Assembly (NCBI RefSeq): GCF_030867145.1
Contig: NC_134433.1
Span: 13,963,216 to 14,027,215, forward strand
Direction: 5' to 3'
Length of the DNA: 64,000 nt
From: Opisthocomus hoazin
Lineage: Eukaryota; Chordata; Aves; Opisthocomiformes; Opisthocomidae
Made by a program: the position numbers and the translations under genes. Of this stretch, positions 58,141 through 64,000 are shown piece after piece; within the stretch, counting starts at the first letter, position 1; each line of letters opens with the position of its first letter. The notes under the pieces are model-generated. The model was given only the letters and a program-made list of their open reading frames with translations. It was not told the origin of the DNA and did no database searches.

Positions 58141-59677
58141 GTGAGTAATTCTTTAACACCGTAATACCTTCACTCATTAAGTGGAAAAATACTGGAGTCA
58201 AACTAGATGTGCTGAAAATTGTGCTTTGCTTCAAAGTGCAAGCTTTGGCCAGCACGTAATTTAGGTCTTATTTGCAACTTCATTCCTCACCTCAAGGGCT
58301 TCAAATACTTCAAGAAATATAACATAATAGAAATATAATAGATCAGATGGCCCAAGTATGTAGTACCAACGGTACCCAGAAATACGATACAGCTCTTCCC
58401 ATTGGAGATTGTGGCACTTTCAGCTGCAGATAGGCTGGGTTTTTATGGACTTTCTTTGATGTTGTAGTGTGATTCTACGACAAAAAAATGAAAGAACTGC
58501 TGTGATTTATGCAGTGTCCTAAGATGACAGTAAACATCCTCCATAATTTGAACTACCTTTTACATTTAAAATATTGAATCTCTCAGAAAATGTCAGAAAG
58601 AGAATTTTGGGGTGTAGCATTATAGCTCCATTCTGTTAAACTTGGGTTTTCATAGGAGAAATGACAGTTTTTGTGGGTAAACTGTTCCCATCTTGAAAAA
58701 GTTTGTCTTTTTTTTTCTTTTTTTGACTGAGTTCTTTAGTGATTGGTTGTTATTTTATTTTTTAAGTGAAAATCTCAGTTTAAAACAAGAAAACTAAGCA
58801 AAAACCCAGCTAAGGACAGTTGGGGTGGGAGGGGGGAAGACAATTAAAACAACATGCTTACATGTGCCTCGGTGGGTTTGAATGAAGACTGAACACTGAT
58901 GATGAGGTGCAGGAGTTTTGCCTCATGTCTACCTGTTCAGTCATGAAATTCTGTGTAATTTTAAAATCCATTGTTGAGGTTAACGTTTCCTGCCTGGTAG
59001 TCCAGCAAAGAAGATCGTAACAGGGTCTCTCTAACCATGCAGAAGTTTCATAAACTTCTTGAATGCAAACAGTCTGTGCAACCTAATTAATTTAAATGTA
59101 GGCAACTAGATCAAATCATATGGATTTCATCAAAAATTGATACGTAGTTGTTCAAAGGAACAGTCATGTTCTGGGAGGGGGAAGCTACTAATCAGATCAG
59201 TTTAATGTGAGGGATGCGGGCTGAAAGGTTTAACTGTAAGCCTCTAATATTTAAATAGAAAGCCTTACTATTGGGGGTTTGGGGTTTTTTGGTCTGTTTT
59301 TTTTTAAACTAGATACCTAATATGGATCCATAAAATAAATTCTAAGGTGTTTCTACTTCTCCAAGGTCTTTCACTTGTCATATGGGGCAAATTGATTGAC
59401 ACTTTGCTCTCCAAACTTTAATAACTATTTTCACATAAAATCCAAAAAGCCACACTCCTCAAGAACAGTTTCAGGGGAGGAATGTCTGGAAATAGTTCCT
59501 TTTAAAATATGTAAACTTGAAGTAGTAATGCTATACAAAGAAAAGGAGTGTCAGAAGAAAGGTTCTAGGGCATTTCACTAATGAAACAAATCCTGACTTT
59601 ATTACTTCCTGATCTTCTGATTGGGCATCTGGTTTGTAACAAACTTCAGAATTAATTTGTTGCTTTGAACATTATTT

Positions 59678-59700
59678 AAAAAAAAAAAGAGAGAGAGAGA
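59678..59700. repeat. A11(GA)6 simple repeat
   Basis: Eleven A then six GA units in intron 10. Confidence 0.9.
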
Positions 59701-61162
59701 TGTCACTACTTGTAGCCATCATTAGTTAGCTTTTCTTAGTATTTTTCTTAGTATCAGTCACACGAGGCGATTCACTACTAACTTTTGATCTGCGCTGCTA
59801 CTAGGTCAGGTATATTTCCAAAGATTTACTCTCCTGCAAATCTTTGAGCCAAAACTGGTAGGTTTTTTCCTACTTCATCTGTCTTGGAGATAATTTTGCA
59901 TCGAATTACTTTGAATGCATTCACAAGACCTCCGCTGGATTCAGATTTTATTAGATGGTTGATGTCAGAGTTAAAAAATGTTCTCGGGAGACAGTAAGAT
60001 TTTTGGAATGTCCCGGTATCCTTGACTTTTCTCAAGCTGTCTGCTAACATTACCTCATCAATTTCTTTTAGAGTGGAGTATAAAACATGTTAAACAATAG
60101 CTTGCATTAAATCCCATATTATTAAATTAAAATATAGTTCTATTTAATGGTCAGTAACTGTATTTTAATCAAATTCTATCTGACACAATGACTTAAGACT
60201 TTTTTTTGTCTGGGATATTGCTCTTACACAATAGGAAATGCCTAAGCACAATACTTTAAAATAATGAACACATTAATATACAGGATAACTAAAATCTAGA
60301 CAGAAGATTAAGTTACGAGATAAAGTCTGAGAATATTTGATTTTATAAGCTGGAGAGAATTTCTCGATAACTACATGAGTCTTAGTCAAAAAAGCCAAAC
60401 CACTTCACCTGCAGACCTTGCCCGTAGCGCAAGAGCTGCTTCCTGCTGTTACTGGATGCTGCTGGCGTTGCACACTAAGCCAGCCGTAACCCGGCCGTTT
60501 TAATATAATTCAGGGTAATTTGATTTTACAGTTTTGTCTAGGTCTCCATTACAAAAGGAGCATAAAATACTCCTTATTAATTAAATAAAGAAACAAAAGG
60601 AGAAGAAAATGTGGCAGGAGATCAAGAGCTGTTTATGAAAGATTTTTGAAAACATTGGTGGTAGCTAGTGGACAAAAAGAGAGGAGTGAAGGGTGGTGGT
60701 GGCAGCAAGGCGGAGGGCAGCTCTGCTGCAGCAAGCCCCCTGCAGAGGAACAAAGGGGCGTGGGTGGGTTGAAGAAACTGAAGCTAGCGTGAGTCTTGAA
60801 ATCAGAGCTGACGAGGATTGCAAAGGTGCTGGTAGCTCACATCAGGCTGGTAATTATCCACCTGTTCTACCAGTTCGTAGTTTAAAGTTGTATTATTGCT
60901 GTCTAAAATGCTAAAAGAGGATAATGTTTTCTCTCCGGTTGTGTTATGTTTGTAAGCTTTTGTGAGGAAGGGTGGTGTGTAAGAGTTTTGCCTTTTATTC
61001 TGTCACTTGAAGAATAGTTGAACTCGCTGATCATCTATGTAAAATACTTTTGATGCTGGTTTTAGGCCGAACCTAGCCCATTTGAAATGTTGAATTATCA
61101 TGTGTGTTGTGGGTTTTCTTTTGGGTCTGAAATATTTCTGTTTAATTTTTTTTTACCTACAG

Positions 61163-61370
61163 CTGCAGGATTGTTTATGAAGTCACACTAAGCATATTGC
61201 TTTTAAGCACAATCACATTTTCTTTGAAGTGGCAGTTTCAAATGTGGATTAAGAATTCCCAGAAAACAGCTAAAGAAATAGTTCGCAAAGCACACACCAT
61301 CCACAAAACTGTCTGCCATCAATTCTGGGTAAATGTTCAGAAAGAAAAAAAAAATCTAAATTTTGTGTAG
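61163..61370 (+). other. Candidate alternative terminal exon of VMP1 (unproven)
   Basis: A long pyrimidine tract and acceptor (TTTTTTTTTACCTACAG) end at 61162. Joined to exon 10 (phase: two bases GG), the sequence stays open for 68 codons to TAG at 61368-61370. The predicted tail has a hydrophobic stretch, IVYEVTLSILLLSTITFSL, then a basic region rich in K, R and H. A second AG six bases downstream (61167-61168) would keep the same frame. AATAAA at 61793-61798 could end such a transcript; alternatively a GTAAAT donor follows at 61329. I do not recognise the peptide, and it does not match the standard VMP1 C-terminus. Chance is a real alternative in an intron this long. Confidence 0.25.
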
Positions 61371-61792
61371 TTCAGCATGCTCTGTTCATGCTTTGTGAAA
61401 ATGAGCTAATAACTTTAGAACTTCAATAGACACCTGAAAAATTCATGAATGTGTTTTACCTAGCAGTAGGCAGCACGTGGCCTTCACCTCAGAAGCATCT
61501 GAGCTTCAGTGGCAAGTGGTACGGCCGCATCCTGGTTGGACAAATCCCACCCTTCGGGCAGAGAGATTCGCTCCGAACTGTTGTTAATGGTGAACTCGTG
61601 TGGGCTGCAGAAGGCCTTCATTCCAGAGGCTGGGGTGGTTACTCAAGGGGAGGCGTGAACTTGGAGAAGTGCTCGTAGGATACACTGGGTATGCTGTCGT
61701 CTTAGCAAGATGAGTGAACTACCTGGAGCAAATGGTGCCTTGCTGATTGTAAGAGAAGTAGAGACTCATCTATTCAATTAATGAAAAGAGTC

Positions 61793-61798
61793 AATAAA
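61793..61798 (+). terminator. AATAAA downstream of the candidate alternative exon
   Basis: A consensus polyadenylation hexamer about 420 bases after the TAG of the candidate exon. It is meaningful only if that exon is used; isolated AATAAA strings are common in AT-rich introns. Confidence 0.2.
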
Positions 61799-63259
61799 CT
61801 AATTTGAAGTTTAAATAGAAGCCAGTGAAATGCATGTAAAAAACCTGCATACTTCAACAGATTTTTTAAAATTAATTTGTTAGTGCCATGTTCCATGGGT
61901 GAGACATGTTAACACTGTAAAGTGTAATTCAGCAAACTCTGAAAATCTCCCCAAAAATATCAGTGCTGCTGAAGGGTTTCTTAACCTGGTGGTTTCTGCG
62001 GAGCAGATTTTCGTGCCTACCAGCTCTGCAGGCCAGGTGGAATGATTGCACGTGTTAAAGGAGCAGCAGTGTCTGGGAACAGGTACTTGAACCCTGGCCT
62101 TGACAAACCAGTTTGCTGCTCTCTATTGTGCCATAATTCTTTGCTCCACAACTTAATCTCAGTTGATTCGTGTTAAGGAGCACGATGTTCCGTTCAGGAA
62201 AAAAGTACAAATGAAATCATGGTGACTGATGTAACTGGAAACTTTGCTTAGAGATTGTATATTTTTTCAAAAACCATTTACAATATAGGTTTAGGTTATT
62301 TCTTTGGAATACAAGTCAAGAAGCTACAGTGATAAAGGGCTGCAGCAGAAACCAGTTGTCCTGGGGTGGGAAGAGCCCTTTTTTTGATTCACATCGTACC
62401 ACGTGGTTGCCAGGCGTTTTTTTGGGGCTGTTGGCAGGGTACGACCCCATAGCAGGGCTTCTCCCAGCTTGTCTCCACAGCTCCACATCGCTCCGCTCTG
62501 GGCAAAGCAGCGTCAGAGGAGCCAGGCACGATCTGCCAACCACACCTTCTGACTCGGTGGACCATTGTTTTGCACGTATGCCAGAAAGTCCATATCCCAT
62601 TGAGCTGACACCTGCATTAAAGGATATTTTGAAAAAAATAGCTTCCAATCGATATTAAAATAAAACCTGCGTAGTAAAATTCCACCAAAAATAACCTGAA
62701 GTGGCTGAGAAGAGGATAACTGAGCAGTGACTTGAAGATCTCTGACAGAAATGCTTCTGGAAGGTTACACCAATGCACCTGACGTTTCTTGGTACGATAA
62801 ATCAATGGCTCTCCTCCCACAGGTATATCGGAAACCTGTGGGACTGTGCCCTCGTAATACGCACTGTACACAATAGATCAGCTCTGCACAAAAAAGGCTT
62901 TGGCGTCCCGAGAGGGACACAGATGCGGATGAAATTTGAGTAGCTTTGGTGTTGAAAACCTTCCAGGGGATCACAACAGAATTACAAAAGTTTATTTGCA
63001 AAAGGCTTGTAGGATTTAACTCCGAACAGGCAAGCTTATTTAATAAATTGTGTACAGAAATAATGCTGCTATATCTTTAAAATACAAACAGGAGTTTCCT
63101 TACAAAGGACGATACTGAGCAGAGCTAAGAACCAGCAGTGCAGAGATGTTGCAATTCCTATTTTTGAAAGCATTTATTTTAGCGTAACAGAACGTCCCAA
63201 GAAAAAAGCACGTTTTGCAGACAGCTTGGTTAATGTGGCTATTGGAGCGTGGCTCCAGG

Positions 63260-63273
63260 TATAAATGACGTCA
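63260..63273 (+). promoter_or_regulatory. TATAAAT next to a perfect CRE
   Basis: TATAAAT (63260-63266) overlaps by one base with the full palindromic CRE TGACGTCA (63266-63273). It lies 300 bases upstream of the AP-1 pair and may belong to the same regulatory region. Confidence 0.35.
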
Positions 63274-63569
63274 AACGTGTAACAATTTTAGCTTACTAAT
63301 CTTCAAATAAGATATTTTCTTTCTTCATCTTGTAAAGCAAGTGAATCTGCCAAGTAACCTTTTAAGCCCCAAAAGGTTTCTGTTGATCCTGACCATAAAC
63401 CAGGTTTATTTCCTGCAGTTTTAGAACACTGAAGGCAGATAATGTCTCGGTTGCACTGAACGTTCCGGAGTGGCGGTGACAGACGCTGAAGGCTGCGGTT
63501 GCTCGGTGGGACTGGGGAGCCCAGGTTTTGCTGGGAGCTGGGGTCCAGGCTGGCTGCAGCATCGTCTGC

Positions 63570-63680
63570 TGGGGCTGAGTCAGGGGGAGCCCGCGGTCCT
63601 GAGTCACTGCCCAGCCCCGAGCCGCGGGGAAGTGGATGGTTTAAATACTGTGAGAATCTTTATCAGCACAGGAAATGACA
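63570..63680 (+). promoter_or_regulatory. MIR21: Candidate intronic promoter of the miR-21 primary transcript
   Basis: Two consensus AP-1 sites TGAGTCA (63576-63582 and 63600-63606) are followed by a PU.1/ETS-like GGGGAAGTG (63626-63633) and an AT-rich TATA-like TTTAAATA (63640-63647), in a short GC- and CG-enriched patch within VMP1 intron 10. In mammals the miR-21 primary transcript starts in this intron from a promoter controlled by AP-1 and PU.1. A start near 63670-63680 would fit. The hairpin itself would lie beyond the window. Motifs are seen; orthology and function are inferred. Confidence 0.45.
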
Positions 63681-64000
63681 GCTCATTAAAATACTAACCG
63701 TTAAGCCTGTTTAGATCACTGTCTGGAAAAAAATTAACCATTGAAGGTTCAGATAAGTTGCAGGAAGAAAGGTGCTCTGTTCAGACAGTCAACACGGCAC
63801 GCAAATTAATCAGCTTTGCTAGTTGTCCAGTGGCATAAAAGTATTTCTGTTGGAATCTGTTTTTCAATGGTTTGTAAAATACCTAACTTTCAAAGACGTT
63901 GATACCGTGCTGGAGCAGAACTTCCAGTTTCTTTTGAGGGAGGGATGGCTAAAATAACCAAATACGGTGCCTCTTACTAAATATTTTATTGCTTTTGAGC

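Larger units (their letters stand above)
58141..64000 (+). other. VMP1: VMP1 intron 10, left part (runs past the window)
   Basis: At least 5.9 kb after exon 10 without the conserved exon 11. It contains an A11(GA)6 repeat (59678-59700), the candidate alternative exon at 61163-61370 with an AATAAA at 61793-61798, GC-richer patches at 61440-61680 and 62340-62620, a CRE at 63266-63273, and the candidate pri-miR-21 promoter near 63570-63680. Confidence 0.8.

Noticed and set aside
58895-58980. Possible C/D-box snoRNA (TGATGATGA start)
   Set aside because: No matching D box or terminal stem at a proper distance.
58141-64000. MIR21 hairpin and VMP1 exons 11-12
   Set aside because: I looked for the miR-21 mature core (TAGCTTATCAGAC) on both strands and for the conserved PGIGPSLQKP-type exon; neither is in the window, so they should lie to the right.

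Overview
The window is vertebrate, and most likely from a bird. The evidence is a split vertebrate gene with GT-AG introns, two CpG-rich promoter-type islands, and CR1 LINE copies ending in tandem ATTCTGTG units, as is usual in sauropsids. The gene order PTRH2 (minus strand) next to VMP1 (plus strand) is the conserved vertebrate arrangement CLTC-PTRH2-VMP1-MIR21. I cannot tell the species.

Layout. Positions 1-1485 are the flank downstream of PTRH2. PTRH2 (peptidyl-tRNA hydrolase 2, mitochondrial) is coded by one uninterrupted exon at 1486-1992 on the minus strand, with a probable 5'UTR intron (2012-2543) and a small non-coding first exon ending at 2544. A GC-rich promoter with CRE and ETS sites (about 2545-2680) separates it head-to-head from VMP1. 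From about 2640 to the right edge the window belongs to VMP1 (vacuole membrane protein 1, an ER lipid scramblase needed for autophagy). I can place non-coding exon 1 and nine coding exons (exons 2-10) with consistent phases: 974 coding bases, residues 1-324 plus two bases of the next codon. The C-terminal exons 11 and 12 of the family (about 80 residues) and the MIR21 hairpin are not visible and should lie to the right of the window.

Introns hold two young CR1 copies on the plus strand (3449-3694 and 21534-22231), one old CR1 on the minus strand (43511-43720), an unexpected CpG island deep in intron 5 with a perfect 31-bp tandem duplication and a strong CTCF-like site, simple repeats, and long AT-rich stretches.

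Most interesting points: (1) at 63576-63650 in intron 10, paired consensus AP-1 sites, a PU.1/ETS-like site and an AT-rich TATA-like element, the position and make-up expected for the intronic pri-miR-21 promoter; (2) at 61163-61370 in intron 10, a strong splice acceptor followed by a 68-codon open frame in phase with exon 10 and coding for a possible membrane helix, a candidate alternative C-terminal exon of VMP1; (3) intron 9 has a GC rather than GT donor; (4) an overlapping 14-codon uORF starts 5 bases before the VMP1 start codon. Sites and candidate exons are pattern calls made by eye, without alignment.
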